Source: Morococcus cerebrosus
GTDB lineage: Bacteria; Pseudomonadota; Gammaproteobacteria; Burkholderiales; Neisseriaceae
Assembly: GCF_022749515.1 (NCBI RefSeq)
Contig: NZ_CP094242.1
Location: 2,108,001-2,172,000, forward strand
Length of the DNA: 64,000 nt
Direction: 5' to 3'
Below, in pieces: positions 53,252 through 62,958 of the stretch. The notes beneath the pieces were generated by a model. The model made no database searches. It was not told the DNA's origin and saw only the letters and a program-made list of their open reading frames with translations. Position 1 is the stretch's first letter. Each line of letters opens with the position of its first letter. Both the position numbers and the translations under genes were made by a program.

Positions 53252-53694
53252 TTCACAATCCTAAAGGTCGTCTGAAAACCTATTTTCAGACGACCTTTAC
53301 ATTAAATTTCCTTTTGCGGTACCAACCCGCACATCACCCCATTTCATCAACCCGCTTCTGAGTTTCTTACCCATAGTGGATTGAATTTAATAGAACACGG
53401 CAAAGCCGCCCCATTCCATTAAAACCCATCCACATATGACCCAAAATCCAACACATCCCACCTCAATGCCTTATCCCGCCACCCGCCCACTTGCATGAAA
53501 ACGGAATGAAAGATAACATTCCCCTCCTTGCAGCTGGGATAAAATATATGTTGCAATCGCCGGGCAGTCGGGTAAAGGTGCAAAATGATTCTACACAGCG
53601 TCACCGCTTTAACATTCAGCACATTTTAAAACATTAGAAATTAAAACCGCCCGCTGCCGACCTATTCATTTACTTTCATTCAGGTAGTTTATTC
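53252..53694. other. Intergenic region after hpf
   Basis: 443 bases with no convincing gene. It contains the hpf terminator (53262-53299), a single Correia end at 53372-53390 (CATAGTGGATTGAATTTAA) without a partner, and otherwise unremarkable AT-rich sequence before the membrane protein gene. Confidence 0.55.
53262..53299 (+). terminator. Inverted DUS pair after hpf
   Basis: TAAAGGTCGTCTGAAAAC faces TTTTCAGACGACCTTTA with a very short loop. Confidence 0.8.
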
Positions 53695-54135
53695 ATGGAT
53701 CAAAATAACACTCCACACCCTAATGTACCCAACGACACTGCTGTCATGACCGTCAAGGATTGGATCATCACATTCCTGATACTCGCCATTCCTATCGTAG
53801 GCCTTGTCATGATATTTGTCTGGGCATTTGGGGACGGTAACAAAAACCGCAAACACTTCATGCAAGCTTATTTGTGGCTTATGCTGGTTTGTTTCATTAT
53901 CATGATTCCACTAGTATTTTTTGTAATGACACGCTTTCCTGCCGCAGTAATGCAGCAACAAAATTTTGGGCAGCCTGCATATGAAGCACCAATGAACAAC
54001 ATGCCTTCTGAAAAATTTGATACCAACAGCCTCCCTGAGCAAGAACCATCTGCCGACGACATGTCGGAACAAGAAAACGAAGCTGCCTCAGAAGTTTCTG
54101 AAGAAGTTCCCGAAAACGCCGAAGCTGCCCAATAA
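53695..54135 (+). CDS. Two-pass membrane protein with acidic tail, unknown function
   Basis: 146 residues. The N-terminus is polar, then come two hydrophobic segments (WIITFLILAIPIVGLVMIFVWAF and YLWLMLVCFIIMIPLVFFVMTRF). The last 65 residues are acidic and disordered (LPEQEPSADDMSEQENEAASEVSEEVPENAEAA). The spacing between segments (GDGNKNRKHFMQA) is positively charged, so the loop should be cytoplasmic or near it. I recognise no family. The start at 53695 lies behind AGGTAG. A DUS hairpin follows. Confidence 0.75.
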   Translation: MDQNNTPHPNVPNDTAVMTVKDWIITFLILAIPIVGLVMIFVWAFGDGNKNRKHFMQAYLWLMLVCFIIMIPLVFFVMTRFPAAVMQQQNFGQPAYEAPMNNMPSEKFDTNSLPEQEPSADDMSEQENEAASEVSEEVPENAEAAQ

Positions 54136-54156
54136 TCAGAATTTGCCCCGGCAAGT

Positions 54157-54193
54157 CAAAAGGTCGTCTGAAACAGATTTCAGACGACCTTTT
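54157..54193 (+). terminator. Inverted DUS pair after the membrane protein
   Basis: AAAAGGTCGTCTGAAAC faces ATTTCAGACGACCTTTT. Confidence 0.75.
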
Positions 54194-54215
54194 AGCATGA
54201 ATCAATACTGACTAA

Positions 54216-54322
54216 TATAGTGGATTAAATTTAAATCAGGACAAGGCGACGAAGCCGCAGACAGTACAGATAGTACAGCAAGGCGAGGTAACGCCGTCCT
54301 AGTTTAAAGTTAATCCACTATA
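54216..54322. repeat. Correia element, short 107-bp form
   Basis: TATAGTGGATTAAATTTAAA at the left, TTTAAAGTTAATCCACTATA at the right. The same deletion form as the 8417 copy, with small changes (AGCAAGGCGAGGTAACGCC). It lies downstream of hmuV. Confidence 0.9.
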
Positions 54323-54354
54323 ACTCACGATACACCCGCTTTTCAGACGACCCC

Positions 54355-55098
54355 TCACAAAGTCTCCGCTTGAAACCACGTTTTGCCGTTGGCGGTGCAT
54401 TCGAGGATGCGCCAGTCGTAGGTTTGGCTGAGGCGTTCGGCGTCCATGATGTCGGCGGTTGCGCCTGCGGCGGTGATGCTGCCGTTTTTCATCAGCGTGA
54501 TGTGGCCGGCGTAGTGGGCGGCAAGGTTGAGGTCGTGCAGCACCATGACGACGGTCATGCCTTGTTCGGGCAAGGTGGTGAGGTGCTGCATCAGGCTGTG
54601 TTGATAGCGGACGTCGAGATGGTTGGTCGGTTCGTCGAGGAAGAGGACTTCGGCATCCTGCAACAGCGCGCGGATGACGGCGGCGCGTTGCTGTTCGCCG
54701 CCGGAGAGGGTTTGGATGCGTTTGTGTCGCAAGTCGGCGAGGTCGAAATGCTCGAGCAGGGCTTGGGCGCGTCGGGTGTCTGCCTGTTTGGGTCGCCGAT
54801 ACCAAGCGAGTTTGGGGTATCGCCCGATGAGGACGTATTCGGACAGGGTCATGGGGAGGTTGAAGTGTTCGTGTTGACCGACCCAGGCGATTTTATGCTG
54901 TCTGAGCGCGTCCTTCATGGGTGCTCCACACCAGCTTGCTTGCGGATGGTAGAGGAACTGTTTGAGCAGGGTGGACTTGCCCGCGCCGTTGGGGCCGATG
55001 ACCGCGCTGACGGCGCATTGGGGAAATTCGGCGCGATCCAAAGACAGGATGGTGCGTTTTCCGGCTTTGACGGTGCAGTTTTCGATGAGCAATGCCAT
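54355..55098 (-). CDS. hmuV: Haemin ABC transporter ATP-binding protein
   Basis: 247 residues. Walker A is GPNGAGKSTLLKQFL, the signature is LSGGEQQRAAVIRALL, Walker B is VLFLDEPTNHLD, and the switch His is in VVMVLHDLNLAAHYA. MALLIENCTVKAGKR begins at ATG 55098, with AAAGGAG just upstream. It starts one base after the permease stop, so the two are translationally coupled. Haem specificity is inferred from the binding protein and the hemS remnant. Confidence 0.85.
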   Translation of the reverse strand: MALLIENCTVKAGKRTILSLDRAEFPQCAVSAVIGPNGAGKSTLLKQFLYHPQASWCGAPMKDALRQHKIAWVGQHEHFNLPMTLSEYVLIGRYPKLAWYRRPKQADTRRAQALLEHFDLADLRHKRIQTLSGGEQQRAAVIRALLQDAEVLFLDEPTNHLDVRYQHSLMQHLTTLPEQGMTVVMVLHDLNLAAHYAGHITLMKNGSITAAGATADIMDAERLSQTYDWRILECTANGKTWFQAETL

Positions 55099-55099
55099 G

Positions 55100-56032
55100 T
55101 CAGCTCCTTTGGTCTTTGACAATCAGCCACAGGAAAAACGGTCCACCCAAAATGGCGATGACGATGCCGACAGGCAGGTCGATGGGGTACACCACCCAGC
55201 GGGCAAACGTATCGGCGAGCAACATGAAAATCGAGCCGACGGCGGCGGACAGGATAATCAGGCGGGTGCGCGATCCGCCGACTGCCTGCGCCAATACGTT
55301 GGGTATCATCATGCCGACGAAACCGATAATACCGCCGAGCGAGACGGCGGCGCCGGTCATCAAAGCCGCGCCGATGATGGTTGCCACGCGGGTGGCGGCG
55401 ACGCTGATGCCCATGGTGTGCGCCGTTTCGTCGCCCAAGAGCAGATAGTCGAGACGGCGTCCGACGGCGGTCAACACGACCAAACCCGCCAACATCACGC
55501 CGCCTGCGTAAGCAGGCGAAACAAAACCTGCTTCGGAGAAGCTGCCCGAGAGCCAAGTCATGGCGCTGCGCAATGCCATGTCGTCTGAAAGGAAGAGAAT
55601 CAGACTGACCAATGCGCCGCACAAAGCGCTGACCACAAAACCCATGACCAACAGCCCCAGCTTGCCGCCGCCGACCAGACGGTGTCCGAGCAGAATGAGG
55701 ATGCAGACGGCAAACGCGCCCGCAAATGCCGCCAGCGGTACGGCGATGTTCCAGCCCATCGCAATCGCCAACACCACGCCCATCGCTGCCCCGCCCGACG
55801 TACCAATCAAGCTCGGGTCGGCAAGCGGGTTTTCAAACAATGCCTGCAACGCCGCGCCGCTGGCGGAAAGTGCCGCACCGACCAGCAAAGCGACAAAAAT
55901 ACGCGGCAGGCGGATTTCCATCAACACGGGATCGGCGGCAAGCGGATTGCTCCACCCGCCCTCGCCCACTCCGGCGCAAAACCAGATCAGAAACAAAGAT
56001 AAAACCGGCAACGCCGGAAGCCATTTTTTCAT
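55100..56032 (-). CDS. hmuU: Haemin ABC transporter permease
   Basis: 310 residues, FecCD/BtuC family, nine to ten segments. IRLPRIFVALLVGAALSASGAALQALFENPLADPSLIGTSGGAAMGVVLA is the signature region, and LGGIIGFVGMMIPNVLAQAVGGSRTRLI meets the ATPase. The DUS-like GACATG lies in frame (SDDMALR). It is closely linked to hmuT upstream (227 bases, including DUS copies) and hmuV downstream. Confidence 0.85.
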   Translation of the reverse strand: MKKWLPALPVLSLFLIWFCAGVGEGGWSNPLAADPVLMEIRLPRIFVALLVGAALSASGAALQALFENPLADPSLIGTSGGAAMGVVLAIAMGWNIAVPLAAFAGAFAVCILILLGHRLVGGGKLGLLVMGFVVSALCGALVSLILFLSDDMALRSAMTWLSGSFSEAGFVSPAYAGGVMLAGLVVLTAVGRRLDYLLLGDETAHTMGISVAATRVATIIGAALMTGAAVSLGGIIGFVGMMIPNVLAQAVGGSRTRLIILSAAVGSIFMLLADTFARWVVYPIDLPVGIVIAILGGPFFLWLIVKDQRS

Positions 56033-56259
56033 GTTGTGATTCTTTGAAGAGTATTTCAGCAGCGGCTGCGAAACGCCGACGGATTCGCTGTTGCCCGTTT
56101 TCAGACGACCTGTTCACAATAAACGAACGCAGAACGCGGCTGCCGTCATGTGTCCCCGTTCCGAAACAACGACGGCAAAAGAAGGTCGTCCGAAACCGAC
56201 AAAAAACCGGATTGCCCATCTGACTTCATGCCATCACGCAACTTTCAGACGACCGCGCC

Positions 56260-57048
56260 TTATTTCCCTAAATCATGCAGCTTGCTGACGATGTCGGGCG
56301 TGTAGAGGCCGTAGCGCATATAGTCGTCCGCCTGCCAGAACAAGATGCGTTTGTTTTTCCCGGCGGGGCTGGAAGCGATTTCGGGGCGCGTCATGATTTT
56401 GTCGAGGCCGCCGAGGGCTTTTTCATTGTGTTTGGCGATGATGATGACGTCGGGTTTCGCATTGAGCCAGCCTTCACGCGAAAACGGTTTGAGTCCGTCC
56501 ACCGAAGCCGCCGCGTTCGTCCCGCCGGCTAAGCGGATAAGCACGTCGCCGACAGTATTTTTACCCGCAACATAACGTCCGTCGTAGCTCAAGATGTAGC
56601 GTTTGCCGTTGGCAGGCTGCGCCTTGATGCTGCTTTTAAACTGCTGCGCCAAAGCCTGCGCCTGCTTTTCCTTGCCCAACAATTTGCCGATGCGGGCGAA
56701 ACTTTGCTGGTATTGCTCCAGCGTTTCGTTTGAATTGACGTTTTCCGCTTTGACACCGGCGCGGCTGAGTTGGGCGTAAATACCGTCAGGTTTCGCCATC
56801 CAGCTTCCGATGACCAAATCAGGCTTTTTGGCGATGATGGGTTCGGCGGAGAAATTGCGGTAAAAGCCGATGGACGGCGTGTTTTTATAGGCGGGGTTGC
56901 GGTTGAACTCGTGGATGCCGACGACTTCTTTGTCTGCACCGAGTTTCGCGGCGATGTCGGCAACGTCGGGCGTCAGGATAACGACACGCTGCGCGGCGGC
57001 ATGGGCGGCAAGCAGGGTCAGGACGGCGGCGAAGATGTGTTTTTTCAT
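56260..57048 (-). CDS. hmuT: Haemin ABC transporter substrate-binding protein
   Basis: 262 residues, a helical-backbone (TroA-like) periplasmic binding protein of the HmuT type. The signal peptide is MKKHIFAAVLTLLAAHAAA-Q. The fold signatures are RVVILTPDVADIAAKLGADKEVVGI and KKPDLVIGSWMAKPDGIYAQLSRAGVKAENV, and the C-terminus is GRYVAGKNTVGDVLIRLAGGTNAA. The conserved Tyr in SIGFYRNFS may bind haem iron. The first 16 codons of the longer frame overlap a DUS and were dropped. Confidence 0.85.
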   Translation of the reverse strand: MKKHIFAAVLTLLAAHAAAQRVVILTPDVADIAAKLGADKEVVGIHEFNRNPAYKNTPSIGFYRNFSAEPIIAKKPDLVIGSWMAKPDGIYAQLSRAGVKAENVNSNETLEQYQQSFARIGKLLGKEKQAQALAQQFKSSIKAQPANGKRYILSYDGRYVAGKNTVGDVLIRLAGGTNAAASVDGLKPFSREGWLNAKPDVIIIAKHNEKALGGLDKIMTRPEIASSPAGKNKRILFWQADDYMRYGLYTPDIVSKLHDLGK

Positions 57049-57133
57049 AATGTTTCCGTATGGTTTGCGGGGTTTGGAGGTCGTCTGAAAACCCAAAACA
57101 AGGTTTCAGACGAGGTGTTTGTTCAAAGAAAGA

Positions 57134-57361
57134 TTACAGCCCGTACGTTTGGCGCACTTCGGCAATCAGCGCGCGCCACGCTTCGGATTCCGCCTCCGCA
57201 TCGGCGGGTCTGCCAAACAGTTGCAGCACCAAATTGCGGCGGTCGTCATAGGCCTCGATGCTGTGGACAATGCCGTTGCTGCCCGGACGGCGGAAGAACC
57301 AAAGTTCGGCGAGCTTGGCATCGTCGAGAGTTTGGTATCGTCGAGGAAGATATCTAGAGAT
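57134..57361 (-). pseudogene. hemS/hmuS remnant (C-terminal fragment)
   Basis: Read on the minus strand, the last about 60 codons give LAELWFFRRPGSNGIVHSIE, then AYDDRRNLVLQLFG, then ESEAWRALIAEVRQTYGL. This resembles the end of HemS/HmuS haem-utilisation proteins, which have a (W/F)xxRxP, SxExYD, LxxxFGxxxP and AWRALV pattern. There is no start codon in this frame: a TAA lies at 57362-57364, and the only ATG upstream (57381) is in another frame. The gene is therefore broken or nearly deleted, between a Fur box and hmuT. Family assignment is from memory of the motif, not a search. Confidence 0.5.
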
Positions 57362-57363
57362 TT

Positions 57364-57382
57364 AATGATACGGATTATCATT
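57364..57382 (-). promoter_or_regulatory. Fur box of the hmu locus
   Basis: AATGATA-CGGAT-TATCATT: a perfect 7-base inverted repeat matching the 19-bp Fur consensus GATAATGATAATCATTATC in its core. It directly precedes the hemS remnant and hmuTUV. Confidence 0.8.
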
Positions 57383-57544
57383 TTATTTCAATTTATGGTC
57401 AACCTTCATCAAAAAGTAACGAAAAATCAAAGCAAATCGAGACAATGCCGCCTCGGTTTAATGTGAATCCGTCAAACCGCAAAATTTACGGCAAAACCGA
57501 CTCCTCCACCCTTGCGCCGAGCATCGGCCTTTCGTCCAAACCCC

Positions 57545-57573
57545 TTATAAAAACAATACAATTCGGCTACAAT
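57545..57573 (+). promoter_or_regulatory. Probable original ileS promoter
   Basis: TTATAA at 57545-57550 and TACAAT at 57568-57573 are 17 bases apart and point towards ileS. The nested IS insertion begins 27 bases downstream, separating it from the gene. Confidence 0.45.
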
Positions 57574-57625
57574 AGCCCTTTGCATTTTTTTCAGACGACC
57601 TTGGATTCGGATTTCAAGTGCAACA

Positions 57626-58591
57626 CTAGGGTACCAGTGGTTGGAACAGATTTAAGAATAAAACACTTGGCGTTTCGTAGCCAAGTGTTTTTCTCGGCCG
57701 GTGGTTCAACTCATCTTGAACCCTGCGTATCTCCCGATCGCTGATGTTTCGGAAATCGGTTTGTTTGGGGAAATATTGCCGGATGAGTCCATTGGTGTTC
57801 TCATTCAGCCCTTTCTCCCAAGAATGGTAAGGGCGGCAAAAATAGGTTTTCGCCTTCAATGCTTTGGCTATTTTGGTGTGTTGGTAGAACTCTTTGCCGT
57901 TATCCATGGTGATGGTGTGGACTCTGGCTTTATATGCCTTTAATACCCTAATGGCCGCCCGGGCAGTGTCTTCGGCTTTTAAGTTCTTTAATTTGCAGAT
58001 GATGGTGTAGCGGGTAACGCGTTCGACCAAGGTCAATAACGCGCTTTTCTGATTTTTGCCGACGATGGTGTCGGCCTCCCAATCGCCGATGCGGGTTTTC
58101 TGGTCGACGATAGCAGGTCGGTTCTCTATGCCGACGCGGTTGGGCACTTTGCCTCTGGTCCATGTGCTGCCGTAGCGTTTGCGGTAGGGTTTGCTGCATA
58201 TTCTGAGATGTTGCCACAAAGTGCCGCCGTTGCTTTTGTCTTGGCGAAGGTAGCGGTAAACGGTGCTGTGATGGAGTGTGATCCCGTGGTGTTTATGCAG
58301 GTAGGCACATACTTGTTCGGGACTGAGTTTGCGGCGGATAAGGGTGTCGATGTGTTGAACCAGCTGCGAATCGAGCTTATAGGGTTTTCGCCGGTGCTGT
58401 TTGGTCAGCCGGCTTTGCTTCTGTGCTTTTTCGGCGCTGTATTGCTGCCCTTGGATGCAGTGCCGCTTGATTTCGCGGCTGATGGTGCTTTTGTGGCGGT
58501 TGAGCTGTTTGGCGATTTCGGCGATGGTGCAGTGGCGGGACAGGTATTGGATATGGTATCGTTCGTCTTGGGTCAGTTGTGTGTAGCTCAT
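57626..58591 (-). CDS. IS30-family transposase, copy 3
   Basis: 321 residues, intact, with HTH and DDE motifs as in the other copies. Differences include VPNRVGIENR (VPDRV in the others), VDQKTR and VERVTRYT. Its leader hairpin is broken by the IS3-family element 31 bases upstream of the start codon, so its expression may have changed. Confidence 0.95.
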   Translation of the reverse strand: MSYTQLTQDERYHIQYLSRHCTIAEIAKQLNRHKSTISREIKRHCIQGQQYSAEKAQKQSRLTKQHRRKPYKLDSQLVQHIDTLIRRKLSPEQVCAYLHKHHGITLHHSTVYRYLRQDKSNGGTLWQHLRICSKPYRKRYGSTWTRGKVPNRVGIENRPAIVDQKTRIGDWEADTIVGKNQKSALLTLVERVTRYTIICKLKNLKAEDTARAAIRVLKAYKARVHTITMDNGKEFYQHTKIAKALKAKTYFCRPYHSWEKGLNENTNGLIRQYFPKQTDFRNISDREIRRVQDELNHRPRKTLGYETPSVLFLNLFQPLVP

Positions 58592-58683
58592 GGCAATCTT
58601 TCTTGCAGGAAAGGCCGTATGCTACTGAACTGCACCCCAAAAGTTGGACATCCCCCCTCCAACTCACAAGGTGCAGTTTTTTT

Positions 58684-59034
58684 ATGAGCAAATATACATT
58701 ACACTTTAAATACCAAGCCGTACTCCACTACCTGCATATACGCAGCCAACAGCGTACCGCAGACCACTACGGCATCTCCCGAACCCACCTGCGACGATGG
58801 ATACGCGCCTATCAAGAAGGCGGCATCGGCGCACTCGAACATCCCCAATCCAAAACCATGCCCCAACACCGCAAAAACCCCTTCATCGCCGACAAACCCG
58901 ACCACGAAAAAACACAGGCGGAGCTTATCGAAGAGTTGTGCTATATGCGCGCAGAGGTCGCCTACCTAAAGGAGTTAAAAGCCCTCAGCCAAAAGCGGAC
59001 CGAAAAGGACAAAGCCAAACCGTCCAAACACTGA
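58684..59034 (+). CDS. IS3-family OrfA
   Basis: 116 residues from ATG 58684. The helix-turn-helix is HFKYQAVLHYLHIRSQQRTADHYGISRTHLRRWIRAYQEGGIGALE, and the C-terminal helix EELCYMRAEVAYLKELKAL is the leucine-zipper region of IS3 OrfA. It is longer upstream only as a shadow reading of the inverted repeat. Its 3' end overlaps orfB. Confidence 0.92.
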   Translation: MSKYTLHFKYQAVLHYLHIRSQQRTADHYGISRTHLRRWIRAYQEGGIGALEHPQSKTMPQHRKNPFIADKPDHEKTQAELIEELCYMRAEVAYLKELKALSQKRTEKDKAKPSKH

Positions 59035-59834
59035 GGGCGCAACACCCGCTCAAATACCTGCTGCACATCGCAAACCTGCCCAAAAGCAGCTTTTACTACC
59101 ATCACCAAGATCGACCCGATCCCGACGAGGCCGACAAAGCCCTCCTTGTCGAAACCTACAAACGGCATAAAGGACGCTACGGACAAAGGCGCATTGCCGC
59201 AGCATTGGATTGGAACCGCAAAAAAGCAGCGCGGTTGATGAAGCAGTTGGAACTGAAAGCCCTCATACGGGCAAAAAAAGCCTACCGCCATCCCGCCATG
59301 GGCGAGATATCGGAACACCTCCTCAAACGCCTATTCACAGCCGAAAAGCCCAACGAGAAATGGCTGACCGACGTGACCGAACTCAAAGGAAAGGACGGCA
59401 AACTGTACCTCTCGCCAATCTTGGACCTGTTCAACCGAGAAATCGTCGCCTACGCCATGAGCCGCAATGCTAACAGCGAAATGGTGAAGGAAATGCTCGA
59501 AAAAGCCGCACCCCGGCTGACCGGCGAAGGAACGATGCTTCATTCGGACCAAGGCGTGCTGTACCGTACGGCGGGATATAGGGAATTGCTTGCGGAGCAT
59601 TCCATGGTTCAAAGCATGTCGCGAAAGGCGAACTGCTGGGACAATGCGCCGATGGAAAGCTTCTTTGCGGTGTTGAAGACGGAGTGTTTCTATAACGCAG
59701 GAGAATTGACGGTGGACGAATTGATGAAGCAGATAGATGACTATATGGATTACTACAACCGGGAGCGTTGCAGTCTGAAATTGAAAAAGCTGAGTCCTGT
59801 CGCATACAGAACCCAGCTTGCACAGAGCGCCTGA
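59004..59834 (+). CDS. IS3-family OrfB (DDE transposase), reached by -1 frameshift
   Basis: 277 codons in the -1 frame relative to orfA; there is no good start codon, so it should be made as an OrfAB fusion. The AAAAG run at 59003-59007 is a likely slip site. The protein has PLKYLLHIANLPKSSFYYHH, then the rve/DDE catalytic core: D in LTDVTELKG, D in MLHSDQGVLY and E in NAPMESFFAVLKTE. It is intact to its end. Confidence 0.9.
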   Translation, partial: KGQSQTVQTLRAQHPLKYLLHIANLPKSSFYYHHQDRPDPDEADKALLVETYKRHKGRYGQRRIAAALDWNRKKAARLMKQLELKALIRAKKAYRHPAMGEISEHLLKRLFTAEKPNEKWLTDVTELKGKDGKLYLSPILDLFNREIVAYAMSRNANSEMVKEMLEKAAPRLTGEGTMLHSDQGVLYRTAGYRELLAEHSMVQSMSRKANCWDNAPMESFFAVLKTECFYNAGELTVDELMKQIDDYMDYYNRERCSLKLKKLSPVAYRTQLAQSA

Positions 59835-59990
59835 AAAGGCTTTTATGAGTGTCCAAGATTTGGGGGCCAGTTCATACCGCATACTGGCCTTTTTCTGTTA
59901 TGGAAAGTTGCACTTCAAATGCGAATCCGCCGACCTTGTTTGCAAAACGTCGTCTGAAACCGAAATACCGAAACCATAGAGAATCACAAC

Positions 59991-62783
59991 ATGACCGATT
60001 ACAGCAAAACCGTAAACCTGCTCGAAAGCCCGTTTCCGATGCGCGGCAACCTTGCCAAGCGCGAGCCTGCGTGGCTGAAAAGCTGGTACGAGCACAAACG
60101 CTATCAAAAACTGCGCGAAATCGCCAAAGGCCGTCCGAAATTCATCCTGCACGACGGCCCGCCGTATGCCAACGGCGACATCCACATCGGTCATGCCGTC
60201 AACAAAATCCTCAAAGACATCATTATCCGCAGCAAAACCCAAGCCGGTTTCGACGCGCCTTATGTGCCGGGCTGGGACTGCCACGGTCTGCCCATCGAAG
60301 TGATGGTGGAAAAGCTGCACGGCAAAGACATGCCCAAAGCGCGTTTCCGCGAATTGTGCCGCGAATATGCCGCCGAACAGGTTGCCCGCCAGAAAAAAGA
60401 CTTCATCCGTCTGGGCGTGTTGGGCGACTGGGACAACCCCTACCTGACCATGGATTTCAAAACTGAGGCGGATACCGTGCGTATGCTCGGCGAAATCTAC
60501 AAATCGGGCTATCTCTACCGCGGCGCAAAACCGGTTCAATTCTGCTTGGACTGCGGCTCTTCGCTGGCGGAAGCGGAAGTGGAATACAAAGACAAAGTAT
60601 CGCCTGCGATTGATGTCGGCTATCCGTTTAAAGACACCGCCGCGCTTGCCGCCGCATTCGGTTTGTCCGGCATCGAAGGCAAAGCGTTTGCCGTCATCTG
60701 GACGACCACGCCTTGGACGCTGCCCGCAAGCCAAGCCGTATCTGCGGGGGCGGACGTGGTTTACCAACTGATTGATACGCCCAAAGGCAAATTGGTATTG
60801 GCGAAAGATTTGGCGGAAGACACGCTCAAACGCTACGGTTTTACTTCAGACGACCTGAAAGTATTGGCAGAAACCACCGGCGACAAGCTGGAAAACCTGC
60901 ACATGAATCATCCGTTCCTCGAACGCGATATTCCCATGCTCAACGGCGAACACGTTACCACCGACGCTGGTACGGGCTTGGTGCACACCGCCCCCGCACA
61001 CGGTTTGGAAGACTATGCCGTCTGCAATAAATACGGTATCGAGCTTTACAACCCCGTCAACGCCGAAGGCAAATACATCAGCGAAACGCCGCGCGTCGCA
61101 GGCATGAGCGTTTGGGAAGCGAATCCCGTCATCCTGCAATGGCTGGAAGAAACCGGCAACCTCTTGGCCAGCAGCAAAATCGAACACAGCTACGCCCACT
61201 GCTGGCGCCACAAAACCCCGCTGATTTACCGCGCGACGGGTCAGTGGTTTATCGGCATGGACAAAGCCGGAAGCGACGGCAAAACCCTGCGCGACAAAGC
61301 CATCAAAGCCGTGGACGACACCGAATTCTTCCCGTCTTGGGGTCGCGCACGCCTCGAAGCCATGATCGAAGGCCGCCCCGACTGGGTCGTTTCGCGCCAA
61401 CGCTATTGGGGCACGCCGATGACCTTCTTCGTTCACAAAGAAACGGGCGAGCTGCATCCGAACTCCGCCGAACTTTTGGAAAAAATCGCCCTGAAAATCG
61501 AAGAAAAAGGCATTGAAGCATGGTTCTCCCTCGATAAAAGCGAATTGTTGAGCGCGGAAGATTGCGAAAACTACGACAAACTTTCCGACACGATGGACGT
61601 ATGGTTCGACTCCGGTTCGACCCATTATTCCGTCTTGAAACAGCGCGAAGAATTGGACTGGCCCGCCGACCTCTACCTCGAAGGCAGCGACCAACACCGC
61701 GGCTGGTTCCAATCCTCCATGCTGACCGGCTGCGCCTCTTCAATGGGCCGTGCCCCGTACAAACAGCTTCTGACCCACGGTTTCGTGGTTGACCAAAACG
61801 GCCGCAAAATGTCGAAATCCATCGGCAACGTCGTCGCGCCGCAAGAAGTCTATAACGAATTCGGCGCGGACATCCTGCGCCTGTGGGCGGCATCCACCGA
61901 TTACAGCGGCGAATTGGCAATTTCCAAAGAAATCCTCAAACGCGTAACCGAAAGCTACCGCCGCATCCGCAACACCTTGAGCTTCCTGTTTGCCAACCTC
62001 AGCGATTTCGACCCGTTCGAACACACCGTACCGCAGGCAGACATGGTCGAAATCGACCGCTACGCCTTAGTATTGGCGCGTCAGCTGCAAGAGCGTCTGG
62101 CAGGCGACTTCTATCCGCGCTATGCCTTCCACTTCGCCGTGAAAGACATCGTCGCCTTCTGCTCGGAAGACTTGGGCGCGTTCTACCTCGACATCCTGAA
62201 AGACCGCCTCTACACCACCAAAGCCGACAGCCACGCCCGCCGCAGCGCGCAAACCGCCCTGTATCACATCACGCGCAGCCTAGTTCTCTTGATTGCACCG
62301 ATTTTGTGTTTCACCGGCGAAGAAGCGTGGGACATCATCGGCGGCGGCGAAGAAGACAGCGTCCTCTTCCACACTTGGCACGAGTTCCCACCCATCAACG
62401 AGAAAGCCGAAGCCGAACTGGTGAAAAAATGGACGGCAGTCCGCGAAGCCCGCGAAGCCGTAACCGCCGCCATCGAGCCTTTGCGCGCCGACAAAACCGT
62501 CGGTTCGTCCTTGCAGGCAGAAGCCGAAATCACCGCGCCGGAAGCCACCGCCGACTACCTGAACGCCTTGGGCGAAGAATTGCGCTTTGCCCTCTTGGTG
62601 TCCAAAGTCGAAGTCAAAACCGGCAGCGAACTTGCCGTTACCGCCAAAGCCAGCGACGGCGAAAAATGCGAACGCTGCTGGCACTACACCCACGATATCG
62701 GCTCAGTCGCAGGCCATGAAACCATCTGCAAACGCTGCGCCGAGAATGTCGACGGCAAAGGCGAAGAGCGGCATTACGCTTAA
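59991..62783 (+). CDS. ileS: Isoleucyl-tRNA synthetase
   Basis: A 930-residue class I synthetase. The HIGH motif is in [16 protein letters not shown] (about residues 57-72), the editing domain has [15 protein letters not shown], and the KMSKS motif is in [12 protein letters not shown] (about 603-614). The C-terminal zinc ribbon has CERCWHY and CKRC. ATG 59991 follows a short leader with a DUS variant (CGTCGTCTGAAAC). The composite IS ends 59 bases upstream, so the gene must be transcribed through it or from a new promoter. An in-frame DUS reads TSDDLKV. Confidence 0.97.
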   Translation: MTDYSKTVNLLESPFPMRGNLAKREPAWLKSWYEHKRYQKLREIAKGRPKFILHDGPPYANGDIHIGHAVNKILKDIIIRSKTQAGFDAPYVPGWDCHGLPIEVMVEKLHGKDMPKARFRELCREYAAEQVARQKKDFIRLGVLGDWDNPYLTMDFKTEADTVRMLGEIYKSGYLYRGAKPVQFCLDCGSSLAEAEVEYKDKVSPAIDVGYPFKDTAALAAAFGLSGIEGKAFAVIWTTTPWTLPASQAVSAGADVVYQLIDTPKGKLVLAKDLAEDTLKRYGFTSDDLKVLAETTGDKLENLHMNHPFLERDIPMLNGEHVTTDAGTGLVHTAPAHGLEDYAVCNKYGIELYNPVNAEGKYISETPRVAGMSVWEANPVILQWLEETGNLLASSKIEHSYAHCWRHKTPLIYRATGQWFIGMDKAGSDGKTLRDKAIKAVDDTEFFPSWGRARLEAMIEGRPDWVVSRQRYWGTPMTFFVHKETGELHPNSAELLEKIALKIEEKGIEAWFSLDKSELLSAEDCENYDKLSDTMDVWFDSGSTHYSVLKQREELDWPADLYLEGSDQHRGWFQSSMLTGCASSMGRAPYKQLLTHGFVVDQNGRKMSKSIGNVVAPQEVYNEFGADILRLWAASTDYSGELAISKEILKRVTESYRRIRNTLSFLFANLSDFDPFEHTVPQADMVEIDRYALVLARQLQERLAGDFYPRYAFHFAVKDIVAFCSEDLGAFYLDILKDRLYTTKADSHARRSAQTALYHITRSLVLLIAPILCFTGEEAWDIIGGGEEDSVLFHTWHEFPPINEKAEAELVKKWTAVREAREAVTAAIEPLRADKTVGSSLQAEAEITAPEATADYLNALGEELRFALLVSKVEVKTGSELAVTAKASDGEKCERCWHYTHDIGSVAGHETICKRCAENVDGKGEERHYA

Positions 62784-62958
62784 GTGCTGCCGACATTTGA
62801 TTTTCGAAGTGGATTTTTGTTTGAAAAGCGGCAAAATCAAGCTGGAAACCGCAGCAAGATTGGATACCTTGCGAGAATTTCCAACGCGGAAGATGCCACT
62901 TTAAGAACAAAAAGATACAGAAATTATTGAATATCGACAGACTCTCAGGTCGTCTGAA

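Larger units (their letters stand above)
58626..59874 (+). mobile_element. IS3-family (IS150-group-like) insertion sequence, 1249 bp
   Basis: The ends TGAACTGCACCCCAAAA and (complement of right end) TGAACTGGCCCCCAAAT are imperfect inverted repeats. The 3-bp duplication TAC is at 58623-58625 and 59875-59877. It carries orfA and orfB in the -1 overlapping arrangement. The target is the loop of the IS30 leader hairpin. Orientation is the same as ileS. Confidence 0.92.
57600..59931 (-). mobile_element. IS30-family insertion sequence, copy 3, interrupted by an IS3-family element
   Basis: The outer ends are those of the IS30 element in reverse orientation (CTTGGATTCGG at the left, CGAATCCGCC at the right). 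The target duplication is GAC at 57597-57599 and 59932-59934, inside TTTCAGACGACCT. Total length is 2332 bases: 1080 for the IS30 and 1252 for the IS3-type insert plus its duplication. Removing both restores a DUS in the ileS leader. Confidence 0.93.

Noticed and set aside
57445-57744. Plus-strand ORF running into IS30 copy 3
   Set aside because: It crosses the IS end and the DUS and has no homologous domain; a shadow created by the insertion.
58579-58683. Upstream extension of IS3 OrfA to 58579
   Set aside because: It would begin inside the interrupted IS30 element and cross the IS3 inverted repeat; the ATG at 58684 is the natural start.
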